Under the pieces are notes generated by a model. The model ran no database searches. It was not told where the DNA came from and saw nothing but the letters and a program-made list of their open reading frames with translations. From positions 119,960,035 through 120,024,034 of the forward strand of contig OY987298.1 in the NCBI GenBank assembly GCA_963920635.1: 64,000 nucleotides of DNA, written 5' to 3'. The stretch's first letter is position 1. Each line of letters starts with the position of its first letter. Both the position numbers and the translations under genes were made by a program. Below are positions 1 to 10,875 of the stretch, piece after piece. Source of the DNA: Pseudeuparius sepicola. Lineage: Eukaryota; Arthropoda; Insecta; Coleoptera; Anthribidae.

Positions 1-71
1 AATAGGTTATATTTTATTAAAAAAAAAATCTGAACAAGGAAATAGTTGTATTTATGTACCAAGGCACTAAA

Positions 72-128
72 GTTTAACTTTTTTTTGTTTAACTTTTTTT
101 TGTTTAACTTTTTTTTGTTTAACTTTTG
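72..128. repeat. 15-bp microsatellite inside the leftmost satellite unit
   Basis: GTTTAAC followed by a T-run recurs at 72, 87, 102 and 117, a period of 15 bp. It is a local expansion not seen in the other satellite units. Confidence 0.9.
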
Positions 129-173
129 CTTTTGCGAGGCAAATAAACCACATGAGTCATAAAAAGAAGTTCA

Positions 174-181
174 GTGCCGAG
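174..181. repeat. hAT target-site duplication, left copy
   Basis: GTGCCGAG here is repeated exactly at 3365-3372, flanking the element 182-3364. Uninterrupted satellite units (for example at 4169) carry the same site once. Eight bases is the standard hAT duplication length. Confidence 0.95.
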
Positions 182-3100
182 CACGGGCGTAGCCAGGATT
201 TAGTTTTGGGGGGGGGGGGTTTAGTTTGAGAAGTAAATAAAACAACAAAAATATACTTACATGAAATTTAATATCTATATATTCATCCGAAAAACTACGA
301 CATATTTATAAAGTTCTTAACTTTAAATGAAATGGATAAATTAATTTCGTTCCTCTGCGCTAAATCTAAAACCATTAAAGAAGAAATCTTCGGCTTTTTC
401 TTTTAAATATATCCACTACTTCATCTGCATGAATTTCTGTTCCATAGTGAATGTTCATTAGAGCCAAACCATTAAGTCTGTTTTCACTTGCAGTGTTTCG
501 TAAATAGTTTTTCAGTCTCCTTAGGCTCGAGAAAGACCTTTCTGGGGTAGCAGTGGATACAGGAATGGTAGCCAAGATTTGTAGTAATGTGTAAATATTA
601 GGATAAAGGTTTTTATCGCACATATCTAGGCATTCCAAACTAGATTTCGGGGTAGGCAAGACACTTGTCATCACTGTTTTCCATACTTCAAGTTCTGCTT
701 GAACCACTGATATGTTGCTTTCGGGAAGCAGTGACGAGTACATGGAAATTGCTTCTTCAATTTCAGAACCGGCAGTAAAATTTAAAGGTAGCACACCAGA
801 TAATGCTGATACTACCTTACGATGTTTGGTAAACCTTTCAACCAATTGTTGAATTGTATGATCAAGAAATGGAATGAACAAATTAATTTTGTAATACGTG
901 CATACATCCAATGCAGGAATGTTCGGTCTATTTAATTGTCTTCCGACGACGCGTGGCATTCGCAGTATACCACCATTTTCTTCCAGTAAAACCTTTGCGT
1001 CTTCATAGACATGAAGATATTCGACGTCAGTGTTGTTTCTCAGGAGTTGTAAGACATTAATAACATCATCTACATGTTTGAATGCCGTGATGAGATCTAT
1101 GTCAATTGTCTGTAATTGTTTTGATAGCGACAATGTATAGCTCATAACTTTTTGAAGAATCACTAAACACATCACAAAATCCGAAGATCGAAGCGTACTA
1201 AGCAATTGGGCGGCTTGCTGCGATGTTTCCTTATTGTGATTAAATTGAAGTTCTTCGAGAGCATTCACAATCGCTGAATAAATTTCCCTGAATCTTATAA
1301 TAGCTTCATGTTTGTGGACCCACCGTGTTTCACACATAGAGAGCAAGCTCTTTTTGGTTACCGACGGGTAGTAGCTCTTGAATTTTTTCTTTCAACAAAG
1401 CAGTGCGTTGAGCAGAATGTCGAAAGTAGGAACCAACAGACTGCACAATCCCAATGCAATTTCGGACATTTGCTAATGAACATGAATCAGCAATAGCAAG
1501 GTTGAGACAGTGTGCACTACAGTGTACATAAAGAGCAAGAGGACATTCTTGGCGAACATAAGCTTGGGCACCGTGCAAATACCCACTCATAGCTGCAGCC
1601 CCATCGTAACCTTGACCAACCACATGAGAACATTCAAGTCCATGCTTTTTCAGAGCTGTAATAATAAGATTTGCGAGACCGGATCCTGAAATATCGACCG
1701 TTGGAATGTACTCAAGGAACATCTCTTTAAGTCTATGGTGTTTATTATCTGTAAAATCAACATATCGAAGACATAACGAGACTTGTTCTACATGTCCGAT
1801 GTCGGTGGTTTCGTCAGCCAGAATCGCAAATAGTTTGGCTTTCTTTACTTCTTCAATTATTTTATGTTGAATTAATTCACCACAAATGTCAATTATTTCG
1901 TTTTGGATCTGAGTACAGGGCATTCTTCTGTGAAGTATTCAAATGTTCAGCCAGATCTTTATCTCCAGACTCAGCCGCAAACCGCAACAGGGCTCTAAAA
2001 TTACCATCATTCTGCAGTGGTTGTTCAGGTTCTGATGTAATTTGTATGCGCCCCGAATCGATTTTACCTCTCAAGGAGATGCCTTGTTTGCCGCAAAAAA
2101 TTATTGCTTTTACGATAGGGATTAGTTTCTTTCGATTCTCCTCTTGTTGTCTCTTTCTTTCAGAAGACAGCTGTTCAGTGACCGAAAAAGCCTGCGAAGA
2201 CATTACTTTTAGGAAGTTATCTGCCAGTTCTGAATTTCGCTTGTGGTATCCCGATTTCGCATGAGCTTCAAATATTTCTAGAGCATTTTTCCACTTACTA
2301 AAAGGTTCGGTTACCAGCTGGCCGATCCTTTGATGACCGCCTTTACCTTCATCAAGCGAACGTCCCATTACCACGCAAACTCTGCAGTATGCTCCACTTT
2401 TATATTCCGAATATGACAACCAGGGGATTCTCTCCATCCATTTCAATTGAAAGCGCAAGTTTCGTTTTGTGGAAATAGGAAACTTATAATCTCTGGGTGG
2501 GTTCCATGGCGTTTTTAAAATTTGGACTTTAAAATATTCATCTAAGATTTTTTCTTGATTCGCGTAAAAACCAACATCCAACTTAGCTACAGTTGTAAAA
2601 GACAAGGTAACAGGCAAGCTGGCCTGTTGCAGACTAGATTCGGCAGTTGAGGGTATCGAACAGGGCACCTGCGACATGGCATCGATTTCGATATTCGATA
2701 TTGTGTTTGAGGTCGAGGGCCCGCTTGTTATCACAGTCTTCTTATCAGCATGCAAGGTAGCTGAAGCTTTGATAGCTAAATCCAAATTTGTTTCTTTATT
2801 AGAAACCCCTTGACTACACCACTTTTTCCAGTAGTCCATACCTTTAGGTTTATCACCCTTCCTTTTTTTCCCCTCCATTTTTCGACAGTAATAATGATTC
2901 ACGTATCTATCCTTAACAAGGTCATCGAATAACAGTGCACTAAAATTACTCACTTACACGGTACACTTAATTCTCTTCACTATTCGTTCACCACTTTTCA
3001 CTTTTATTCGCTTCGAGTTCGCATGGAACAATACCTACTGCCGTAAGCGCGGTCACGCGCCACTTATATAGCAGCCCAGTAGCCGTCCAGAAACTTCAAC

Positions 3101-3364
3101 GAACTTCCACAAAGTTCCGCTCATTTCGACCGAGGGGCGTGGCGACTAATCGAGAAACAACGCAAAGTTTTCCTACAATACAAAATAGTTCGGCTGCAAC
3201 TGCGTCTGCCTCTCGTCAAAAGATGGCGCTAGGCGCTACTATTACTACATATATTCAAACGTAATAATAATTTAACTCTTCACTCCTCGTATTTTTAGGT
3301 AATATTTTGCTTATTTCGGGGGAGGGTTTGAACCCCCGAAACCCCCCCCTTGGCTACGCCCGTG
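182..3364 (-). mobile_element. hAT transposon (ZMYM1/DUF4371 type), full length but with frameshifted transposase
   Basis: The ends are inverted repeats: CACGGGCGTAGCCAGG at the left and CTTGGCTACGCCCGTG at the right, each next to a long G- or C-tract. Perfect 8-bp direct repeats flank them. The insertion sits inside a satellite unit whose empty sites are visible at 4169 and 4778. The single gene runs on the minus strand. A second, rearranged member of the same family is at 38053-43684. Confidence 0.95.
375..2953 (-). pseudogene. hAT-family transposase with two frameshifts
   Basis: The gene reads right to left in three adjoining frames: 2953-1889 (354 aa), 1923-1330 (197 aa) and 1346-375 (323 aa). 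Together they span the usual length of roughly 850 residues for insect ZMYM1-like hAT transposases. The first piece has a TTF-type zinc-finger region, including YKSGAYCRVCVVMG and a downstream AHAKSGYHKRN. The second is the DUF4371 / RNase H-like core, with ILADETTDIGH and VGQGYDGAAAMSG carrying candidate catalytic acidic residues. The third ends in the hAT C-terminal dimerisation region (STATPERSFSSLRRLKNYLR). The pieces overlap by 17-35 bp in different frames, which suggests two recent small indels rather than deep decay. An alternative is a domesticated gene, but the flanking inverted repeats and target duplication argue for a transposon. Confidence 0.92.
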
Positions 3365-3378
3365 GTGCCGAGGTACAG

Positions 3379-3588
3379 CCGCGGCCACAAAAAACTTTCA
3401 GGCTGGTGGAAATCCGTGCAAATGAGCGCACAACTCGGCAACGCCGCGGCTGCCCGTCTCGTGACGCCGCCGCCGGCCGGTCCACGGAGGCGAGCGGAAC
3501 GGGCGGAGCGGGCGGGCCGCCACGTTGCCGGATTTCGCGCTTCGGAGAGAGATTCAAGGACCAGCCTGAAAGTTTTTTGTGGCCGCGG
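3379..3588. mobile_element. GC-rich non-autonomous TIR element (MITE-like)
   Basis: Perfect 29-bp inverted repeats lie at 3379-3407 and 3560-3588, each starting CCGCGGCCACAAAAAAC from the outside. GTACA occurs just outside both ends (3373-3377 and 3591-3595), where intact satellite units carry it once, so it is a probable 5-bp target duplication with 1-2 extra bases. The interior is about 65-70% GC, unlike its surroundings. Frames across it are not gene-like. Confidence 0.85.
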
Positions 3589-5275
3589 ATGTACATATTA
3601 TTTTTTTTTAATCGGAGAAAGTGTTTTATTAGGCAAGAAAATAATCATAAGGGATCACCCGTACATGAACCGAATGAGCGCGGCGTTGCTTGACTCGTTC
3701 TACCTAGGTCAAGTATGATAAGGCACGGAAAAACCAAACTGCTGCTTGTTGCGCAGCCTCCATAACAAATCTATTGATATTCAAACCTATCAAAATATTT
3801 TTACTAAAAGATTGCGCTGCTATATAGGTAACAATTTCGCAATATATGTCCGAAAAGATAAATGGGCCTTTATTGACAGGGTTTTAAATATTTGGTCACT
3901 TTTGACGGGCGATAGTTCCGCGTCTGACGTTTGATGTTTACATCTCGCCAAGGCCTACTTATTGAAAAAATCGTACAATAATGGGCTACTTCAGTGCCGA
4001 TTTTTGAGCTTTTAATTACGATTTTGAGACACTTCACGGCCGATTTCAAGAAATAGTTATTTATATACCAAGGCACTGAAGTCCAACTTTTTAAGACTCA
4101 TGTGGAATGTAGTTGCCGAGGCCTCTGGCCGAGGCAAATAAACCACATGAGTCATAAAAAGAAGTTCAGTGCCGAGGTACATATTATATTTTTTTGAAAT
4201 CGGGAAAAAAATGTTTTATTAGGCAAGAAAATAATCATAAGGGATCGCCCGTCCATGAACCAATCGCGCGCGGTGTTGCTTGACTTTGACGATCGCTCTA
4301 CCTAGGTCAAGTATGATAAGACACGGCGCCTTCGAACAGAAAAACCAAACTGCTGCTTGTTGTGCAGCCTCCATAACCAATCTATTGATATTCAAACCTA
4401 TCAAAATATTTTTACTAAAAGATTGCGCTGCTATATAGGTAACAATTTCGCAATATGTCCGAAAAGGTAAATGGGCCTTTATTGACAGGGTTTTGAATAT
4501 TTGGTCACTTTTGACGGGCGATAGTTCCGCGTCTGACGTTTGATGTTTACATCTCGCCAAGGCCTACTTATTGAAAAAATCGTACAATAATGGGCTACTT
4601 CAGTGCCGATTTTTGAGCTTTTAATTACGATTTTGAGACACTTCACGGCCGATTTCAAGAAATAGTTACTTATATACCAAGGCACTGAAGTCCAACTTTT
4701 TAAGACTCATGTGGAATGTAGTTGCCGAGGCCTCTGGCCGAGGCAAATAAACCACATGAGTCATAAAAAGAAGTTCAGTGCCGAGGTACATATTATATTT
4801 TTTTGAAATCGGGAAAAAAAATGTTTTATTAGGCAAGAAAATAATCATAAGGGATCGCCCGTCCATGAACCAATCGCGCGCGGTGTTGCTTGACTTTGAC
4901 GATCGCTCTACCTAGGTCAAGTATGATAAGACACGGCGCCTTTGAACAGAAAAACCAAACTGCTGCTTGTTGTGCAGCCTCCATAACCAATCTATTGATA
5001 TTCAAACCTATCAAAATATTTTTACTAAAAGATTGCGCTGCTATATAGGTAACAATTTCGCAATATGTCCGAAAAGATAAATGGGCCTTTATTGACAGGG
5101 TTTTGAATATTTGGTCACTTTTGACGGGCGATATTTCCGCGTCTGACGTTTGATGTTTACATCTCGCCAAGGCCTACTTATTGAAAAAATCGTACAATAA
5201 TGGACTAACTTCAGTGCCGATTTCTGAGCTTTTAATGACGATTTTGGGACACTTCACTGCCGATTTCAAGAAATC

Positions 5276-6573
5276 ATTTTTTTGAACTGCAATTTTCATT
5301 TTTTTTTCTGGTAACTACCTTAAATTTTGCACATAGGTCTAGAATTTAATTCTAAACAACATCTTCGAATAACTTTTTGTGATACCTCGTCACTCAACCT
5401 CAGTTTTATTAACATAATTGTAGTTTTTAAATTACAATTGGTGATGATTTGACATTTGACATATGTCAAAATCGATTCTTAGATTCTTGAACATCCAGGG
5501 AAAATTTCCCAAAATACTTTTTTAAATATCTCAACAAAAAAAAACATTTCTTTGGACCACGCTTTATATTAAAATTTGTACAAGCTCTCCCGCTCTAAAG
5601 AGGTAGGGAAAGGAGTCAATTTGTTAGTCCCGTTTTTTTTTAAATAAAAGAACAACGATTACATAACCAAAGATAATGAATGGTTACCCTGCACCCTCTA
5701 ACCCCTTCTAATTTGCAGATGACGCCGAAGTCTCCTACATCTCAACGCTATACTCACTATATAATAGCAAAGAAAATGGTACTACGCAACCATTTTCTTT
5801 GATAATAGTCAGTTGGAACAAATATTCGGTGGCTTAGTTGGTTAAGTGCCTACGGCCACGACAGTACGTGCTCCGATTTCTAAACTCGTCTCGAGTGCTT
5901 TTTTTCAACTGTTTATCTTTTACCTGATATGCCGCAAAAACATAACTTTTAATGTCAGTTGATGTATTTTTTTTTGTTTTCATTGTTAATATCCACGGCT
6001 TTTCATAATCTCCAACAATAAGATTAACCAATCATCCTGGTCTTGCTTTCAACCAGGAGCGTCGATCTAGTCGAGTGCTAAGGTTGAAATGTTGCCCCAG
6101 GTTTTAAGCTTCATATTTTTTTTTGCATTTTACTTTTTAGTTAGTCTCCCCCACTGTGTTGCTAAAATTGTTGACATCATTATTGAATCATCTTGCATAT
6201 GTAAAATCTACAAATTCAGTAAAACTGTGATAATTGTGGTTACAATAGGTATATTATGTTACATACGAATATGAAAGTATGAATGACACTAAACCGAACT
6301 CACTTCTTGACGTTAGTGTCTCAGCTAGTCACGCCAATTCGACACCTTGTCATTTCGTATTATTATTGCCATGATAAGGCATTGTTAATGCGGAATAGGC
6401 GATTTCTTCTTTTGTCGGCACTATAAAATATCGTCATAATTAATTATTGCAGCATTAATTGTTAGACCAAGTTACTATAAATGCCACTAATGTATGTTTG
6501 CATCAATGTAGTTAAGCCACACTTGGCTCCAATTTCCATTAATCACGCGAATTAAAAAAGTCCCCTCTCTATA
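5276..6573. other. No recognised gene; AT-rich spacer with a SINE-like head
   Basis: This stretch follows the satellite array. Apart from the tRNA-like block at 5828-5900, I see no coding signal, clear repeat or known element. Confidence 0.5.
5828..5900 (+). repeat. tRNA-derived SINE-like head
   Basis: TGGCTTAGTTGG at about 5829 closely matches the tRNA A-box (TRGCNNAGTNGG). A weaker B-box-like GCTCCGATTTC follows about 40 bp downstream, the spacing expected for an internal Pol III promoter. The segment does not fold as a complete tRNA by eye, so a SINE head or decayed tRNA pseudogene is more likely. The 3' end of the SINE was not identified. Confidence 0.5.
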
Positions 6574-8131
6574 CAGGGTGACCGTATTTCGAGTCTTTGC
6601 ATGGAGATCTTGGTTATCTTAAAATATATACGAGGTCGGTTAAATTGGGGCAAAGTTGCGGAATTTGATGCCGAGTATCAAGGTAAAAAAATTTTTTGGC
6701 TGGCCCTTCTCGTTTTGAAAATAATGCGAAAAAACTGAAAATCGTCGTTTTCGTTTTTATTTTTTTAAACGAAAACTAATGGCGCTGGACATTTCAAAGA
6801 TAAACATTATTAAGGCACTTTTTTACAAGGAATCTAAATATGATCTCGCATTTTTTTCTCGCCTCCCTGGACAAAGATATGACGATCAACTTTTATTTTT
6901 CTTCTGGGCGCTATATCGGATTTTTGCATTTTTGAAAACATGATTTTTTCTGGTTATAACGGTATGTCACACATTATGCTTTACTTTGTTTTTCTTGCCA
7001 TAATATCAAATTAATCGTTTTTGCATAGAATGCCTTGGAAATGTAAGCCCCATAATGTTTGACGTTTTTTCATAGGGTGCCTTGGAAACATAAGCTTAGT
7101 TACCCATTGTGGCGAAGTGTGCTTTGGAATATTGTTTAACGGTTCAGTAAAAATTCAGTTAATGTAAAATTTATTGATTAAATAAATCATAAACGTACCG
7201 CGAAGACAAGAGTACGATCTGAGACCTTGTTGTTATTTCGCCATTTGCCATATAACACATTAACACTAAAAGAATCAAACTGGAAACACAAAGAACAAAA
7301 CCTAGGTAGACGAGTAGACAATCCTATTTTACATTAAATGTTCAATTTGTCCTCCTTGTTCCTCAAGGCACAATGCAGCATGCAGCACGTTTCTTTAAAT
7401 TGTTTATGGCTCGTCCAGTATCCATTCGACGTCATTTATATTTAAGAAATAATACATTTGAATCATGTCACGCTTTTCTTCATGTGAAAATGAAATTTTT
7501 TCAGTAAAATAAAGTAGGTATCCGTGACATTTAAAATTGTACTAAACTATCAATGGTTATGGGGCTTATGTTTCCAAGGCATTCTATGCAGAAATGTCAA
7601 ACATTATAGGGATTACGTTTCCAAGGCACTCTATGCAAAAACGTCAAACATCATGGGGCTTACGTTTCCAAGGCACTCTATGCAAAAACGATTAATTTGA
7701 TATTACGGGAAGAAAAACAAAGTAAAGCATAATGGGTGACATATCATTTTAACCAGAAAAAAATCCTCTTTTCGAAAATGCAAAAATCCAATTTGGCGCC
7801 CATAAGAAAACTAAAAGTTGATCGTCACATCTTTGTCCAGCGAGGCGAGAAAAAAAATGCGAGATCATATTTAGATTCCTTGTAAAAAAGTGCCTTAATA
7901 ATGTCTAACTTAGAAATGTCCAGCGCCATTAGTTTTCGTTTAAAAAAATAAAAACGAAAACACCAATTTTCAGTTTTTTCGGATTATTTTCAAAACGAGA
8001 AGGGCCAGCCAAATTTTTTTTTACCATGTTACTCGGCATCAAATTCCACAACTTTGCCCCAATTTAACCGACCTCGTACCTCTTAAGATAACCAAGATCC
8101 CCATGTAAAGACCCGAAATACGGACACCCTG
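6574..8131. mobile_element. Long-inverted-repeat mariner derivative
   Basis: The ends CAGGGTGACCGTATTTCG and CGAAATACGGACACCCTG are complementary, and TATA lies outside both ends (6570-6573, 8132-8135). Two arms of roughly 500 bp match as inverted repeats almost throughout, for example GGTCGGTTAAATTGGGGCAA at 6633 against its complement near 8053. The spacer (7080-7550) carries a deleted mariner transposase remnant on the minus strand. Confidence 0.9.
7329..7503 (-). pseudogene. Deleted mariner-type transposase remnant (start joined to end)
   Basis: Read on the minus strand, the right part translates as FSHEEKRDMIQMYYFL, which resembles the first helix of DUF4817-type mariner transposases. 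After a stop and frame change, the left part reads LEEQGGQIEHLM followed by a stop codon (7329-7331), the family's characteristic C-terminal end. Everything between, including all catalytic aspartates, is absent. It is non-functional but shows which family the surrounding LIR element came from. Confidence 0.75.
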
Positions 8132-8135
8132 TATA

Positions 8136-9004
8136 TTCCGTCGTCCGTCCGACTGCGCCAGATATATCGCGGCACTTAGCTGACCGACGCAAATGGCCCG
8201 GATTGGCTCCTTCGCATATATATCTCTGTTTTCTTGTTTCCGAATTATCCAATAAAGCGGAGCTTTTAAAACTTTGCGGCCTAATAGGTGGTAATTAATT
8301 TCCACGGCTCGAACGCGTCCAAGGAGCGATACGTCTGGAGCGGAAGATAAATTGCGAGCATTAAACTTTTCCATTTCGGCCGGCCCTAATGCACTTTATT
8401 TGACCTCATTGACCGCGTAAACCCGTTATTGTGTAGTGGAAGTCGGAGGATTTATGGCGGTGTTCAATATAGCTAATGAAGCCCACGATATATAAATCCC
8501 AAGGAGAAGACGGAGTCCGGCACCATAATTTAGGGCATTGGAACATAGGGACAACTCGGGATGGTCCTCTCGATTGTGTTCTAGGGCCTCTACGGGACGT
8601 TTTGATTACGGTCTGTTTTAAGAATCTGGCGTGATGTATAACATAACTTTATTCAACTTGAAAATAAAGATAAGCAAAATTTGAGTTGTTCTGCATAATA
8701 GGTATCTGTACCGAAGGAATACACCATAGACCCAAAAATACTATTTTATAACATATCGTAATAGTTATTTACATTGCAAGGTGCGTAAGTGCACTTTTAT
8801 GGACGAGGATCCCAAGTAACATTTTCGATTACCTTTTAGTAGCCGTTAGTTTTATAACATCTAAAGGTTTCTAAAGTTTTATAAGTGTATACTATTAGAT
8901 GACTGGTTACTGATAGGTTTATAATAAGGTCACCAAGTACCTATTGTTTGTAACCTTTTTAATAAAACCTCGAGTTCCTCTTAGCAAAAGTTTTATAACT
9001 GAGT
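8136..9004. other. Spacer; GC-balanced, apparently unique block at about 8140-8640
   Basis: The first 500 bp are less AT-rich than their surroundings, are not repeated elsewhere in the window, and carry AATTA/ATTA-type motifs. No convincing exon was found: the 111-codon reverse frame at 8039-8374 runs into the LIR element. The last part (8700-9004) is AT-rich with repeated TTTTATAAC-like words. Confidence 0.4.
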
Positions 9005-9635
9005 TATACAGGGTGGTTCACTTTTATGTGGTAGGACTTTAACATTAGATAGAAAAAGATAATCTAAAATGAAAATTTTATATCAACATATATCGGGGAA
9101 AGCTTAGTTTCCGAGATACAGGGCGTTGAAGTGTTGGAAAAAATATGAAGTATTTTTTACACTGTCCGAACCAGTGGAGATATTTAAACCAAATTTGATG
9201 TGTAGTACCACCTTTTTGACTACGATATTTAGTGATAATATGAAGGTCCTGAAATAACCAGTGGTGGAGTTATGGGTTTTCACTATCACTAAATTTAAAA
9301 AGTAATTAGTACGGACCTGTCTCACATCAACGTAAATTTTTTTTTCGTAAAGTTCTTTCAATTCTCTACAAAAAGTGTATCTTGACATTTTTTTGTATCT
9401 GCCACGGTTGTGTAGTAAATAAATTATTTCGTTTCCATCTCAGCCTTTTTTGCCTAAAAATGTGTTTTCTAAGATTATTGATAAATATCGCAAATAACAG
9501 AAATTAATTATGGAACACTTATCAGATTCGGCTATTTTATTTTTAATTTTATGGAAACAATTTTAAAAATAAACTGGCACTTGGTTTGAGGTACATTACT
9601 TTATTATCATTTTAACATTTTTATCAAATCTAGTA

Positions 9636-10661
9636 TTATTTCTTAATAATTTTTATAACATTTCTCAATTCATCGCACGCATTTCTGATACGATCAATAA
9701 GTTGTTCCCTTGTTTCTACAGGAGTCGCATAGACTTGTTCTTTTAAAAATCCCCATACGAAGAAGTCCAGAGGTGTTATGTCCGGAGAACGTGGTGGCCA
9801 AGCGACCGGTCCCCCTCGTCCGATCCACCTATTTGGAAAGTTATTATTTAACCAGTTCCTCACATTTCGGTGAAAATGTGCAGGACAGCCGTCAAGTTGG
9901 AACCAAGCCAACAATCTTAAGTTTAAAGGAATGTCTTCCCACATATTATTATGCTCAGCTACTAAAAACTCCAAAAAATTGTCACCATTCACTCGCTGTG
10001 GCAAAAAAAAGGGTCCAAACAGATGATGGTTGTACAGTCCAATCCAAACATTGACACTAAATTCGACCTGAAAATTTCTTGGCCGGATTGCATGTGGGTT
10101 TTCTTGTGCCCAAATATGCTGATTATGAAAGTTTACTACTCCACGACGAGTAAAACACGACTCGTCCGTCCATAAAATGTTATTTAAAAATTGTCTATTT
10201 CCTTCAATTGACTCCAAAATCCATCGGCAAAACACTAATCTTCTTTCTGCATCGCCGGGCCTTAAACCTTGTACGGGTTGTAGATGATACGCATGCCTGT
10301 GATCTCTTTTTAAAGCTCGCAAAATTGCAGACTTTGAAACACGTAGGGCCACTGACACTCTTCTGCTACTTGTTGTAGGATTCCTATCGAATTCACGAAG
10401 AATCTCATTGTTGCGTCTGACTTGTTGGATATTGTTTTCATTTCCTCGTTCGACGATTCTAGTTCTCAGACCGCGAGTTCTGAATTGCCGGTACATGTTA
10501 ACAAACACCGAGGGACGCGGATGGCGCCTATTTGGAAATCGCCTCCGGTATTCTCTGGCTGCTTCCGCAGAGTTCCCATTTGCAACTCCATAGCAGAAAT
10601 GGATGTCAGCCTGCTCTTCATTTGTAAGTTGGAACGGCATTTTAATTATTAACAAAGACAA
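9636..10661 (-). CDS. DD41D-type mariner-like transposase with DUF4817 helix-turn-helix
   Basis: A single 341-residue frame. The family-typical start is probably Met8 (MPFQLTNEEQ) rather than Met1. Residues ~14-65 form the DUF4817 DNA-binding region (ADIHFCYGVANGNSAEAAR, RFPNRRHPRP), and ~85-120 a second helix-turn-helix. The RNase H-like catalytic core follows. I assign the triad as D166 (ILWTDESCF), D257 (WFQLDGCPAH) and D299 (SPDITPLDFF), with 41 residues between the last two (DD41D). The frame ends NVIKIIKK at the edge of the inverted arm, so it lacks the usual family tail that ends near GGHFEHLL. The enzyme would cut and paste elements with matching ends at TA. Whether it is active without the tail cannot be judged from sequence. 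Confidence 0.9.
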   Translation of the reverse strand: MSLLIIKMPFQLTNEEQADIHFCYGVANGNSAEAAREYRRRFPNRRHPRPSVFVNMYRQFRTRGLRTRIVERGNENNIQQVRRNNEILREFDRNPTTSSRRVSVALRVSKSAILRALKRDHRHAYHLQPVQGLRPGDAERRLVFCRWILESIEGNRQFLNNILWTDESCFTRRGVVNFHNQHIWAQENPHAIRPRNFQVEFSVNVWIGLYNHHLFGPFFLPQRVNGDNFLEFLVAEHNNMWEDIPLNLRLLAWFQLDGCPAHFHRNVRNWLNNNFPNRWIGRGGPVAWPPRSPDITPLDFFVWGFLKEQVYATPVETREQLIDRIRNACDELRNVIKIIKK

Positions 10662-10762
10662 ACTGCGGCGCTGCTACGTTCATCTACTGGATGACAGATT
10701 ATTGTATTATTAACTGTCAATAAGATTTTCTTTTCCATGGCACACTTATCTTCACCAGTACG

Positions 10763-10875
10763 GCGATGCAGAAAGGACATTAGTATTTTGCCGATGGATT
10801 TTGTAGTCAAAAGACAATTTTTAAATAACATTTTATGGGCGGAAGAATCATGTTTTACTCGTCGTGGTATAATTT
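10763..10875 (+). pseudogene. Inverted internal fragment of the neighbouring transposase
   Basis: On the plus strand this reads GDAERTLVFCRWIL, then FLNNILW and SCFTRRG with small indels. It matches residues ~136-176 of the minus-strand transposase at 9636-10661. The part corresponding to the C-terminal ~125 residues is missing between here and the right arm. The right half of the element is thus a deleted mirror copy of the left half. Confidence 0.85.

Larger units (their letters stand above)
1..5275. repeat. ~609-bp tandem (satellite-like) array, interrupted by two transposons
   Basis: Near-identical units recur at a spacing of 609 bp: the string GCCGAGGTAC begins at 4171 and 4780, and a shorter, more divergent copy begins at 3367. 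The partial unit at 1-181 lies left of an inserted hAT. Each unit holds an imperfect ~110-bp palindrome, with arms GGCACTGAAGT...CCACATGAG and its complement around a GC-rich turn (for example 4077-4175). The last unit decays after about 5275. A 113-codon reverse-strand reading frame occurs in two units (4219-4560, 4829-5170), but units this similar would share any frame, so I do not call it a gene. Confidence 0.9.

Noticed and set aside
3307..3718. Overlapping frames of 122-128 codons across the GC-rich TIR element
   Set aside because: They exist because GC-rich DNA has few stops; they cross three unrelated elements and read equally well on both strands.
4219..5170. Two nearly identical 113-codon reverse frames (4219-4560, 4829-5170)
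   Set aside because: They lie in tandem satellite units that are ~98% identical, so a shared open frame carries no evidence of selection, and I see no known domain.
5828..5900. Functional tRNA gene
   Set aside because: The A-box is good but the B-box is poor and no cloverleaf can be drawn; a SINE head is more likely.
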